Assembly (NCBI GenBank): GCA_036382855.1
Contig: DASVPO010000013.1
Coordinates: 124,001 to 188,000 of the forward strand
Direction: 5' to 3'
DNA: 64,000 nucleotides
Source: DASVTR01 sp036382855
Lineage (GTDB): Bacteria; Acidobacteriota; Blastocatellia; Pyrinomonadales; Pyrinomonadaceae
This document shows positions 8,097 through 15,727 of the stretch, one piece after another. The notes below the pieces were generated by a model that did not search any database, was not told where the DNA came from, and worked only from the letters and a program-made list of their open reading frames with translations. Each line of letters opens with the position of its first letter. Position 1 is the first letter of the stretch. The position numbers and the translations under genes are program-made.

Positions 8097-9782
8097 TTAA
8101 TCAAATGGCGCGCTCGCGCCCGGCGGCGTTTTCGGTGAAGTCTCGGCCGGCGGAGGTGTGGCGCGCGGTTTCTGCTTTGGCGTCGGCACAGGCGGTGGAT
8201 CGTCCGCATCTACGGGCGTCGGAGTTGTCTGCGGCGGTGGGTCGTTGCGCCCGTTGCTGTTCTTGGCTGGTGTGGGCGTCGGCTCCGTGTCGTCAGGCTC
8301 GTCCGTATTGTTGTTGTTCTGCGGTTGATTGGAGTTGGAATTATTGTTGTTATTGACGCCAGCGGGCAATTCAACGCCTGTTGCAACGGGCGATGAGCCG
8401 GGCTGGGCAGTTTGATTCGCGTCGCCCGGTGCAGTGTTCACGGGCGCGTTGGGAGTTATTCCTTCCTCGCCTCTGCCCGTGACGGGCGATGCAGATTGCA
8501 CGGGCTGGCCGTTGGGGTCAACCGTCAGGTTATTACTATTCGACGGAGGCTGAGCGGAGTTGCGGCCCGTGAGCGCGTAGATGACGCCGAAGAGGACGAC
8601 CAGCCCGGCGATAGCCGGGATGACTATCTTCCAGATATTAACGCTCTCAGGCGGCGCAACTGCATGACGCACAAACTCCGGCTCATCCACTTCGTCAATA
8701 GTTCTGGCACGAACAACTGTAGCCTCGTCGTAATCGTCGTTAGACGTATCGCGCGGCGCTTCGTTTGAGCCTGTCGGCACGAGGATGCGGTTCGTGTGCC
8801 GGTCGGACGCGCCGGGATTGGTGGAGGCAGCGACGGCGACAGGCGGGTCTTCGGCGGCCTCCGCAAGGCTTTCGCTTAAATCGCTGACGGTCTGAAAACG
8901 GTCCTCGGGACGCTTGGCTAGAGCGCGTGCGACGACGCGGCCGACCGACGCCGGTAAATCTTTCCTCTCTTCGAGAACCGAGGGCGGCGCGTCCTGTAGA
9001 TGCTTCATCATAACGGCCGTCGGCGATTCGCCTGTGAACGGCACGTGCCCGACGAGCATCTCGAAGAGAATGATGCCGAGCGAATAGATGTCTGAACGGG
9101 CGTCAATCTCGGAAGCCTGCGAGCATTGCTCCGGCGACATATACTGCGGCGTGCCGATGATAAGGTTGGGCGCAGTCAGCGCAGGGTCTTGCCCGACCTT
9201 CTCCGTAATCTTGGCGATGCCGAAATCAAGCACCTTGGCCCAATCGCCGCCGCCGCTCACGTCAACGAGCATGATGTTGTCGCTCTTCAAATCGCGGTGG
9301 ACGACGCCTTCGCCGTGTGCTGCTTCGAGTGCGCCGCAGACCTGCCGTATTATCTCCACGACGCGCGTCAAGGGCATCGGCCCGCCTTCGTGTATGACTT
9401 CCTTCAACGTCTTGCCGTGAAGGTATTCCATGACGAGGAAGACGACGCCGTTGTCGGATTCGCCGAAGTCTGTGACGTTGAGCGCGTGCGGATGCGAGAT
9501 GCGGGAGGCGGCCTTTGCCTCCCTGGAAAAGCGGGCGACAATCTTATCGTCGGCGGCCAGAGCAGGATGCAGGACTTTGATGGCGACGGTCTTTTCCATC
9601 AGGACATGCGTGCTGCGATAAACAGCGCCCATGCCACCTTCGTTGATGAGTTCTTCAATGCGATATTTATTAGCGAGGGTCTGGCCGATGAGGTTGTCTT
9701 CTTTTTCCAGCACCGTACCATCGTTCGGACACAGGGTGTTGGCGTCCTGAAATTCTTTGCCGCATTGGGGACACTTTTTCAT
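8097..9782 (-). CDS. Membrane-anchored Ser/Thr protein kinase with N-terminal zinc ribbon
   Basis: In this 561-residue product, residues 1-20 hold a zinc-ribbon-like CPQC...LCPND motif. The PknB-type kinase domain (about 40-300) is complete: GGMGAVY glycine loop, AIK with Lys69, HRDLKSDN with Asp164, DFG with Asp187, then GTPQYMSPEQ. A linker leads to one transmembrane helix (about 383-400, IPAIAGLVVLFGVIYAL), followed by a low-complexity Asn/Pro/Thr-rich tail outside the membrane with no folded sensor domain. Such kinases phosphorylate forkhead-associated or regulatory proteins; the target is unknown. The gene is convergent with lpxK. The Asn- and Pro-rich tail is the odd part and may contact the cell wall or periplasm (inference). 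Confidence 0.93.
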   Translation of the reverse strand: MKKCPQCGKEFQDANTLCPNDGTVLEKEDNLIGQTLANKYRIEELINEGGMGAVYRSTHVLMEKTVAIKVLHPALAADDKIVARFSREAKAASRISHPHALNVTDFGESDNGVVFLVMEYLHGKTLKEVIHEGGPMPLTRVVEIIRQVCGALEAAHGEGVVHRDLKSDNIMLVDVSGGGDWAKVLDFGIAKITEKVGQDPALTAPNLIIGTPQYMSPEQCSQASEIDARSDIYSLGIILFEMLVGHVPFTGESPTAVMMKHLQDAPPSVLEERKDLPASVGRVVARALAKRPEDRFQTVSDLSESLAEAAEDPPVAVAASTNPGASDRHTNRILVPTGSNEAPRDTSNDDYDEATVVRARTIDEVDEPEFVRHAVAPPESVNIWKIVIPAIAGLVVLFGVIYALTGRNSAQPPSNSNNLTVDPNGQPVQSASPVTGRGEEGITPNAPVNTAPGDANQTAQPGSSPVATGVELPAGVNNNNNSNSNQPQNNNNTDEPDDTEPTPTPAKNSNGRNDPPPQTTPTPVDADDPPPVPTPKQKPRATPPPAETSPKTPPGASAPFD

Positions 9783-9843
9783 TGAAACGACCTTGCCCTC
9801 GACCTTTATCTTCAGTGATGAATTACAACTGAGCGTATCACAT

Positions 9844-9872
9844 AAAAAGTAAAAAGGTAAAAGTAAAAAGAT
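9844..9872. repeat. Short AAAAGGT-type heptamer run
   Basis: A run of AGTAAAA/AGGTAAA units upstream of the kinase gene, the same unit family as the repeats near trpC and trpD. Only one arm is clear here, so this may be a decayed copy. Confidence 0.5.
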
Positions 9873-9926
9873 ACCAGCTTTTTGTTAAGGCGCTGCACGC
9901 GCGGGCATCCGTAAGGTAATTCCAGG

Positions 9927-9960
9927 AAAAAAGAGGGCAATCATGGCGAGATTGCCCTCT
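9927..9960 (-). terminator. Rho-independent terminator (minus strand)
   Basis: A perfect 10-bp stem (AGAGGGCAAT 9932-9941 with ATTGCCCTCT 9951-9960) and a 9-nt loop. On the minus strand the stem is followed by six T. It lies about 114 bp past the stop codon of the lectin-like gene, which it probably terminates. No convincing gene lies between them. Confidence 0.8.
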
Positions 9961-10073
9961 GCCGCGCCGGCATTATCAATACTACGGGCGCGGTTGACTA
10001 CGGCCTTGTAGGCGCTGGCCTCTTTTTCGTCGGCGGTCGTGACCGCCTGTTTGTGCTGCAATGCTCTCAATGT

Positions 10074-11657
10074 TTAGTAAGTAATCCTGACGCTGAAGCT
10101 GCCTGTGTTGTCTCTGTAGTCGTCGTCGTTGATTAAGAGAAACAGTCGCCCGTCGTCTGTCGCGGTGAACGTCCGTTGGCTGCCGATGTTGAAGGGGCGC
10201 GTGGTCGTGCCATCGTTGAGCCGTATGTAGCCTATGAGCGCGCCCTGATTGGCATCGGGCAACGGAAAACTCTGGCGCGCTGACGAAAAGACGCGTATCC
10301 CGTCGGGCGTGGTTCTGTTGCCACGTTCGACCGGGTAGATGAAGCCGCTGGCGTTAATCGTCACCCTGTCGCCGCGACGCAGGTTGATGCCCGTGTCCGT
10401 TCCTTCGGAATCGCCGGGAACGTCTATGCTCTGGCCGCCGCCCGTCTGGCCGCCAATCTGCGACGACGAAGAAGAAGAGCTAACGGTAATACGCACGTCG
10501 AAGCTGCCGCTGTTGTCGCTGTAGTTGTCATCGTTGACGAGCAGAAAGAGCCGTCCGTCGGCAGGAGAGTTGAAGGCCAACTGGCTGCCGACGAAAAACG
10601 GTTGACTGAGTTGCCCGCTTGGCGTGCGCAGGACACCGATGAGCGCGCCGACGCCTGCGTTCGGAACTGGATAAGCGCCGACGCCGAGCGCCGAGGCAGC
10701 AGAGATGCGCCCGCCGTCAGGCGCGACGACGCCAGCGCGGCGTCCTGCCGTGATGTTGCCGGAAGCGCTGATTGTCACCTGATCGCCCGTGCGCAGGTCA
10801 ATGCCCGTATCAACTCCGCGCGGCTGGTTGCCGGGGACGACGATTGTCTTCTCGATGTTTGTCTGCGTGGTCGTGGTCGAACCGACGTTTGTTCCGGCGG
10901 CGGATGACGTGCGCGGACGCGCCGGAGCAGGCGTGCTCTGGCCTGAGCCGAACGCATCGAAGCCGTCATCATCATCATTACGGTTGTTGTCGCGATTGCG
11001 TCCCGTGCGCGGGGTGAAATCAATCTCACGGCGAACCTGCGCGGTGAATGCTCCGCGCGCGTCAGTATATGTGCTGCGATTGGCCGTCAGATACAGGCGG
11101 CCGTCGCGGTCAGCGATGAATTCGCGGGTGAGTCCTATTTCTATAATGGGCGCGTTCGGATCGTTGCCGATAGCGCCGATGAGCACGCCTTCGGCGGCAC
11201 GCGGCAGCGGCGCGCTCGGGTCGGTTGAACGCAAGCCACCGGGCGTAATGCGCGTGCGACCTGCGACAATCGTGCCCGTCGCAGTCACCTGCACGCGCTC
11301 GCCGCGTCTTAAGTCAACTCCGCTATCAATCCAGTTTGGGCCAAGTTCCACCTGCACCGAGCGCGACACGTAGCGCGCATCGTCAAGCGAGCGTCCCTCG
11401 ATCTCGATTCGTTCAATATCGCGCGGCCTCAAAAAGAGAATCTCGCCTGCGTTGGCATCCGTTGCGTTGACTGCGCCCGTGCCGGTGCTGGTCGTCGCAG
11501 TGCCGCTCACGCTCGTCAGGCGAACTGCAAAGCGCCCGTTGATGTATCCGAGCACCGTGCCGCGAATCGTTCTTCCGTCTCGCAGGTAAACCGTGTCGGC
11601 CGCAGCAACGCTCGCGGCCATAATCAATATCAGCAATGCCAGAACTATTTTTCTCAT
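10074..11657 (-). CDS. Secreted protein with three PA-IL-like (LecA-like) beta-sandwich repeats
   Basis: The 527-residue product has a signal peptide (residues 1-20, ending VAAA). A small beta domain follows (about 21-90, VYLRDGRTIRGTVLGYINGRF), of the kind found in proteins that record a 'regulated by' surface strand. Three copies of one domain lie at about 100-210, 270-395 and 410-527. Each has the order D(S/T)G(V/I)(D/N)LR.G..V...A.G, a Pro-rich loop, G(V/A)LIG.I, then DGRL.L..N...Y.D..G.F. This order matches PA-IL/LecA-like galactose-binding domains, whose calcium and sugar contacts lie in the ND....N segment. Copies two and three keep NDDN/NDDD; copy one has NRST and may not bind. GGAGG precedes the ATG. 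Adhesion or glycan binding is inference. Confidence 0.8.
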   Translation of the reverse strand: MRKIVLALLILIMAASVAAADTVYLRDGRTIRGTVLGYINGRFAVRLTSVSGTATTSTGTGAVNATDANAGEILFLRPRDIERIEIEGRSLDDARYVSRSVQVELGPNWIDSGVDLRRGERVQVTATGTIVAGRTRITPGGLRSTDPSAPLPRAAEGVLIGAIGNDPNAPIIEIGLTREFIADRDGRLYLTANRSTYTDARGAFTAQVRREIDFTPRTGRNRDNNRNDDDDGFDAFGSGQSTPAPARPRTSSAAGTNVGSTTTTQTNIEKTIVVPGNQPRGVDTGIDLRTGDQVTISASGNITAGRRAGVVAPDGGRISAASALGVGAYPVPNAGVGALIGVLRTPSGQLSQPFFVGSQLAFNSPADGRLFLLVNDDNYSDNSGSFDVRITVSSSSSSSQIGGQTGGGQSIDVPGDSEGTDTGINLRRGDRVTINASGFIYPVERGNRTTPDGIRVFSSARQSFPLPDANQGALIGYIRLNDGTTTRPFNIGSQRTFTATDDGRLFLLINDDDYRDNTGSFSVRITY

Positions 11658-12009
11658 CGCTTTTTATCCTCCCTCATTCAGCCAGCCGTAGGCGGTCGCC
11701 CGCTTAACTGAAGCAAGACACCGCGCAGCACCACAAACAGTCAAAGGGTGCGGCGGCACGCGGTATTAAAATCAGTGATAAGCGGGGACATAATGTCTGA
11801 TTGACTCCGAACCTAACGCTTGTGCGAGTTTCCAGCCAGCAGGGGAACGCAGGAAAAGAGTTCGACAAACGGTTCGCATCGCAAAGCGTATGCCAGATGA
11901 GACTGTTAGAAGTTTGTTCTGTGAAGCAGTAGGGATTTAGTTACGGAAGGTCTGAGCGGGCATGCAGGAATCGTACCAGCGCGATACGCAAGGCAATAAA
12001 AAACCGTAC
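11658..12009. other. Intergenic region without a visible gene
   Basis: About 350 bp between the lectin-like gene start and the atpE terminator. I see no convincing open frame with coding character, no tRNA and no strong hairpin. It presumably holds the promoter of the lectin-like gene (minus), but no consensus pair stands out. Confidence 0.4.
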
Positions 12010-12050
12010 AAAAAAGAGGACGGGCGAAACCCTTCCGGCCCCGCCCGTCC
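12010..12050 (-). terminator. Rho-independent terminator after atpE
   Basis: Stem GGACGGGCG (12018-12026) with CGCCCGTCC (12042-12050). On the minus strand it is followed by TCTTTTTT. It lies 23 bp past the atpE stop and closes the F0 gene group, showing that no further atp gene follows in this unit. Confidence 0.85.
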
Positions 12051-12073
12051 AGCTTCTGTTTTCGTCAATCTTT

Positions 12074-12388
12074 CTAGGTCTTGACGAACACAATCAAGAG
12101 CGCAAACAGCACAAGGGATTCAATAAGCGCGAGGCCGAGAATCATCATCGTCTGAATACGACCGGCAGCGCCCGGATTGCGTGCCGCGCCTTCGACAGCC
12201 GACGAAGCGATGCGCGATTGACCGAGCGCGCCGAGTCCGGCCGCGATAGCGAAACCGAAGCCAGCGGCCAGAGCCTTGTACTTGTTCACACTGCTGTCAT
12301 TGTCGGGCGCAGCCGCCTGCGCCAATGCAGGAGCAGCCGTCGCCAGCACGCCGACGAGTGCGAAAAACACGTATCTGAGTTTTCTCAT
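12074..12388 (-). CDS. atpE: ATP synthase F0 subunit c
   Basis: The 104-residue product is a hairpin of two membrane helices that forms the rotating ring. It is longer than the usual 70-85 because of an N-terminal signal-like segment (residues 1-23, ending PALA). Helix 1 holds the Gly-rich FGFAIAAGLGALGQ, the polar loop is ARNPGAAG, and helix 2 carries the ion-binding carboxylate Glu90 (GLALIESLVLF). Gln57 and Ser91 match two sodium-ring ligands, but the Thr and Tyr that complete that site are Leu and Phe, so ion choice is undecided. GGAGG precedes the ATG. A terminator follows. Confidence 0.95.
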   Translation of the reverse strand: MRKLRYVFFALVGVLATAAPALAQAAAPDNDSSVNKYKALAAGFGFAIAAGLGALGQSRIASSAVEGAARNPGAAGRIQTMMILGLALIESLVLFALLIVFVKT

Positions 12389-12725
12389 CTGTTTATCCTC
12401 CGGGGCGGCCCTTTGGCCTTCCCGAACCTACTCAAAAGCGCCTTCCGGCAATCACGAACCTTCGGAAAGAAGAACTGCTCAACGCGTGGTCTATAATTTC
12501 GCTCGCATTCGGTATTACAGCCGCCCCTCTTACAACGGCGCTCCAGCAATGCCAGCCTACCTTCGGCCTCTCTCTAAAACCGGGAAGCCATCATCAAACG
12601 CGTCAGAAACAATCCCCTTCCGAGCGGCGCACTTCTGCCTTCCAACGCTCCGAAGATTAAACTCTCTCTTGCGCTCCAACGTGTGCGGGCGCATGTGCCC
12701 CCATCGCTCGAAACGCGCTTAAATA
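12389..12725. other. Gap between atpB and atpE without a visible gene
   Basis: About 340 bp of non-coding sequence separates atpE from the heptamer repeat behind atpB, which is unusual because atpB and atpE are normally a few bases apart. No conserved frame is visible. A TATAAT on the plus strand near 12490 has no matching -35 hexamer. An internal promoter for atpE is likely but not located. Confidence 0.35.
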
Positions 12726-12798
12726 AGTGATGAGTAATGAGTGATGAGTGATGAGTTAACAACTCTTTCTTTTAACTCATTACTCATCACTCATCACT
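12726..12798. repeat. Heptamer inverted repeat, ATGAGTG family, copy 2
   Basis: Left arm 12726-12759 (AGTGATG/AGTAATG heptamers), right arm 12772-12798 is its reverse complement, loop about 12 nt. It ends 3 bp past the atpB stop codon and may act as an mRNA end or processing hairpin. Confidence 0.9.
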
Positions 12799-12801
12799 GT
12801 T

Positions 12802-13767
12802 TTACGTTAAGACCGGCGTTATCATCTGGTCATCTTCGTTGATGGCGTGTCCGTGCTCGCCGTGGTCGCCATGCGGCGCGTGCGAGACTTCGCTGATGTA
12901 GACCATTGAAAGCAGCGTGAAGACGAATGTCTGAATCAACGCGACGAATAATCCGAGCGGCATTAGGAAGACCGGCACAATCCAGTTTGTCTTACCCGGA
13001 AACAGGTTGGCGATGTTTTCGGAGACGGCTTCGTCTGCAAACATGTTGCCGAAGAGACGCAGGCCCAAAGAGAGCGGGCGCACGAGATTGCCGATAATCT
13101 CAATCAGGAAGATGAGCGGCGCAATCCACCAGATTGGCCCGGCAAAGTGTTTCAGGTGGCCGAACAATCCGTTCTCTTTAATGCCTATGTAGTTGTAATA
13201 AAGGAATGATGAGATGCCGAGCGCGAAGGTGACGCTGGTGGCTGCGGTCGGCGTCTTAAACAGCGGAAAGAAGCCCATCAGGTTTGAAACCAGAATCAGG
13301 ATGGCGAAGGTCGCCACGACCGGGAAATATTTCAAACCGTGTGGGCCAACGATGTCCGCCAGCATATTACGTATCGCCAGCACGCCGACTTCCAACGTCT
13401 GCTGCCCGCCCGTCGGCTCGTCTTCCGACAGCTTACGACGGAACAGGAAAATCAGAATCACCGCGATGATGCACGCGATGATGAACATTATCGTGTACCA
13501 CGGCACAGCGTTTTCGGCCGTGTACGGGCCAAACACATTCTCCGCATTCGAACCGAAGAAGCCGAAGAATCTGTCCCACAGGGGCTTCGTATAGTGCACC
13601 TGAAATTGATGCACCGGCTCGCCAACCATTTGATTAATCTTCTCGACGATAATCGGCGTGTGATGCACGGCCGCGCTGCCCGTCTCAGTAGCGTGTTCGG
13701 CTGTCTTCTCTACTGTCTCGGCAGCATGTTCGCCGCCCTCAGGAGATAGCTTGAGCAACCAGTACAT
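12802..13767 (-). CDS. atpB: ATP synthase F0 subunit a
   Basis: At 321 residues it is longer than the usual 230-280 because of a polar N-terminal region (about 1-75) that carries EHAAETVEKTAEHATETGS before the first membrane helix. The proton-channel helix with the essential Arg (LVRPLSLGLRLFGNMFADE) and the last helix LFVALIQTFVFTLLSMVYIS are intact. The C-terminus is His-rich (HAPHGDHGEHGHAIN). It forms the stator half-channels against the c ring. The atpI-like gene ends 3 bp upstream of this start, so they are one transcript. Confidence 0.95.
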   Translation of the reverse strand: MYWLLKLSPEGGEHAAETVEKTAEHATETGSAAVHHTPIIVEKINQMVGEPVHQFQVHYTKPLWDRFFGFFGSNAENVFGPYTAENAVPWYTIMFIIACIIAVILIFLFRRKLSEDEPTGGQQTLEVGVLAIRNMLADIVGPHGLKYFPVVATFAILILVSNLMGFFPLFKTPTAATSVTFALGISSFLYYNYIGIKENGLFGHLKHFAGPIWWIAPLIFLIEIIGNLVRPLSLGLRLFGNMFADEAVSENIANLFPGKTNWIVPVFLMPLGLFVALIQTFVFTLLSMVYISEVSHAPHGDHGEHGHAINEDDQMITPVLT

Positions 13768-13770
13768 TCC

Positions 13771-14208
13771 CTAAAATTCCTCTCGATGGAAGATGGCAAA
13801 ATAAAGTTGTGTGAAGGCTTCGACCATGACCGCTGCCGCAAACGCGCAAAGCCCGAAGAGCGTCGCAGGCACGGAAATCAAATTCAGCATGTAAGCTGCC
13901 GCCACGATGCACCCGACGACGAAGTAACGCAACACATACCGAGCGGCGCTCAAACGCGGTCTTTTACCCTCCGCGCTTGGCCCACCGAAAACGGCGGCGA
14001 GGCTGCCGCGCAGCCAGCGGTGATTAAAGAGCGCCAGCGCGCCGCCAAGCAGCAAGCCTGTCGTCACACGCCACGGAGCAATAAAGAGGCTGACGACGAC
14101 GGCCAGCGCAATCAAGACGTACATCGAGCGCAGGAGTCGTCTTTCGAGCGCCGCGCCTTCGCCGTCGGCAAACGCCGCGCGCTCCACACTGTCTATGATT
14201 TCGCTCAT
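13771..14208 (-). CDS. atpI: ATP synthase subunit I-like membrane protein
   Basis: The product has about 145 residues from the chosen start (MSEIIDSVERA at 14208); an upstream in-frame ATG at 14244 would add 12 residues with no better ribosome site. Four hydrophobic stretches are visible (about 32-50, 53-70, 92-110, 114-135). AtpI-type proteins help assemble the c ring. The identity rests on position between atpZ and atpB and on the four-helix pattern rather than on a strong motif, so treat the symbol as provisional. Confidence 0.7.
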   Translation of the reverse strand: MSEIIDSVERAAFADGEGAALERRLLRSMYVLIALAVVVSLFIAPWRVTTGLLLGGALALFNHRWLRGSLAAVFGGPSAEGKRPRLSAARYVLRYFVVGCIVAAAYMLNLISVPATLFGLCAFAAAVMVEAFTQLYFAIFHREEF

Positions 14209-14263
14209 AGCAAAGCAGGAGATTTTACACGCGAGCGAGCGCACTGTCGAGCGAGCGCACGCC

Positions 14264-14500
14264 TTAATCCCCGGAAATCGTCGAGGTCATGCGCACAAAC
14301 TGGTACAGGCCCACGACCGAACCCAACACTATCCCTGCAACAGACAGCCAAGGGCTTGTCCCCAGCCACCTATCCAAGAGATAACCCAGACCAAGCAGCG
14401 TAGCCACAGAGAAAAAGAGCGTGAGCGCGGCAGCATAAGCCACTCCGCTCCGGCGCGTTACATCTTCATCATCGCGATCGGGCATATTAATGGCCTTCAA
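14264..14500 (-). CDS. atpZ: AtpZ/AtpI family F0 assembly protein
   Basis: The 78-residue product has an acidic N-terminus followed by two membrane helices, AYAAALTLFFSVATLLGLGYLLD and the segment after GTSPWLSVAGIVLG. LGYLLDRWLGTSPW with the later G..VG.Y.F.R is the pattern of the AtpZ family. AtpZ/AtpI partners are reported to take part in c-ring assembly or Mg/Ca transport. It is the first gene of the F0 group; genes for b, delta and all F1 subunits are not in the window. Confidence 0.85.
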   Translation of the reverse strand: MKAINMPDRDDEDVTRRSGVAYAAALTLFFSVATLLGLGYLLDRWLGTSPWLSVAGIVLGSVVGLYQFVRMTSTISGD

Positions 14501-14505
14501 ATGTC

Positions 14506-14572
14506 AGGGCTGCAAGTCTCAAGTTCTTGTCTTCAATCTGAAATTTGAAAATCTTAAACGTGAAACTTGAAA
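14506..14572. repeat. TGAAACT-type heptamer run
   Basis: Degenerate heptamers (TCAAGTT, TGAAATT, TGAAACT, TGAAAC) in the 72-bp gap between the radical SAM gene end and the atpZ start. Partly self-complementary (CAAGT..ACTTG). It resembles the repeat between nuoH and nuoI. Confidence 0.55.
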
Positions 14573-15712
14573 CTACCACCTGTTTCTCGTCGCGTAGTTC
14601 TTCGGCACTTCGTAGAGTTGGGCGCGGCGCGAATGTCGCATCGAGTCGTGTATAAAGCAGACGTGTGTGCACCAGCAAGCCTGTCCGCCATCAATCATAG
14701 CGAGTTCCGTTTCTCTGGCTTGTGCAGCCCAGAGCGCGCCGAAATCATAATCGTAGTCGGAGAGCGTCGCAAACTTTTCGCGCAGCTCGCAGGCGCGGAC
14801 ATCGCCGTTGTAATCAATGACGGCCGTCGTCTCGCCCGCCGTGCAGGGGAAGGGCCACGCCGTCGGCTGCCCGAAATTTTCGTGCTGCGTACGGTAGTGT
14901 GTCGTGATAGTGCCGACGTAGGCTATGTTTTTGACGAAGCGCTTGCTCGCATCGTCTCCGGCAAACATGCGGTCGCCGTAGCGCTTCGTGAGCGCGGAGA
15001 CGCGCGCGTACATCGCCGGCAGAATCTCCGCGGGCACGCGCTTGATTTCTTCGCCGACCAGCGTTTCCCCGCGAACGATGTTGAAGTAGTGGCCGTCGAG
15101 ACGGAAATTCTCCCAGAGATAATTGGCGAGCTTTTCAACCTCTTTGTAGTTTGCGGCGCAGACGACCGTGTTGACGTTGAGGCGAAAGCGGTCGCTGTAT
15201 TTTTCCTTCAAAGGGTAGAGTGCGCGAATACAATCGAGAGTCTTCTGCCAGTTGCCGGGAACACCACGTATGCGGTCGTGCGTTTCGCCGTAGCCGTCGA
15301 GCGCTATGTTGAGATACAACTCTTCAAGCGTCGGGTGAAGCCCAAGCGCGCGGTCAACAATCTCATAGACGCGCCCCTTTATCAGCCCGTTGGTCGGGAT
15401 GATGATGCGCCGCACGTTGTTGTTCCTGATGAACGTATCAATCACTTCTGTAACGTCGCGGCGAAGGGTGGGCTCGCCGCCTGAAAGCCAGAGGTCTGTA
15501 ATCTTCGGCATCGTCTGCGAGACTTTTTCCAACTGCTCGAAGGTCAAATCGCCGGGCCGGTTTAGTTCCGCATGATAAAAGCAGGTCTGGCAGAAGGCGT
15601 TGCAGCGCGAAGTGACGAAAAGGATAACCGTGCCGAGCTTTTTCTCGCGCCCGGTCGAGCGCAGTAGTTGATAAAGTTGGACGGCTTTGTTGGGCACAGC
15701 AATTTTATTCAA
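14573..15712 (-). CDS. Radical SAM protein with Cys-rich (SPASM-like) C-terminal region
   Basis: The 379-residue product has the radical SAM cluster motif with Cys37, Cys41 and Cys44 (RCNAFCQTC), followed by LWLSGGEPTLRRD, the SAM-binding GGE motif. The C-terminal part has PCTAGETTAVIDYNGDVRACE and ACWCTHVC, typical of a second Fe-S site in SPASM or twitch families. The substrate cannot be read from sequence: these enzymes modify peptides, lipids or cofactors. The next gene downstream is not an obvious peptide precursor; upstream is a membrane glycosyltransferase only 15 bp away, so both are probably in one unit and may act on the same lipid or glycan (inference). Confidence 0.85.
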   Translation of the reverse strand: MNKIAVPNKAVQLYQLLRSTGREKKLGTVILFVTSRCNAFCQTCFYHAELNRPGDLTFEQLEKVSQTMPKITDLWLSGGEPTLRRDVTEVIDTFIRNNNVRRIIIPTNGLIKGRVYEIVDRALGLHPTLEELYLNIALDGYGETHDRIRGVPGNWQKTLDCIRALYPLKEKYSDRFRLNVNTVVCAANYKEVEKLANYLWENFRLDGHYFNIVRGETLVGEEIKRVPAEILPAMYARVSALTKRYGDRMFAGDDASKRFVKNIAYVGTITTHYRTQHENFGQPTAWPFPCTAGETTAVIDYNGDVRACELREKFATLSDYDYDFGALWAAQARETELAMIDGGQACWCTHVCFIHDSMRHSRRAQLYEVPKNYATRNRW

Positions 15713-15727
15713 ACGAGCAGCCAGCGT

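Noticed and set aside
9885..10070. 61-codon minus-strand frame between the lectin-like gene and the kinase
   Set aside because: It runs through a clear terminator hairpin with T run and has no conserved-looking features; probably non-coding.
12074..12388. Sodium-specific c ring
   Set aside because: Gln57 and Ser91 fit, but two other ligands of the sodium site are Leu and Phe, so I leave ion choice open.
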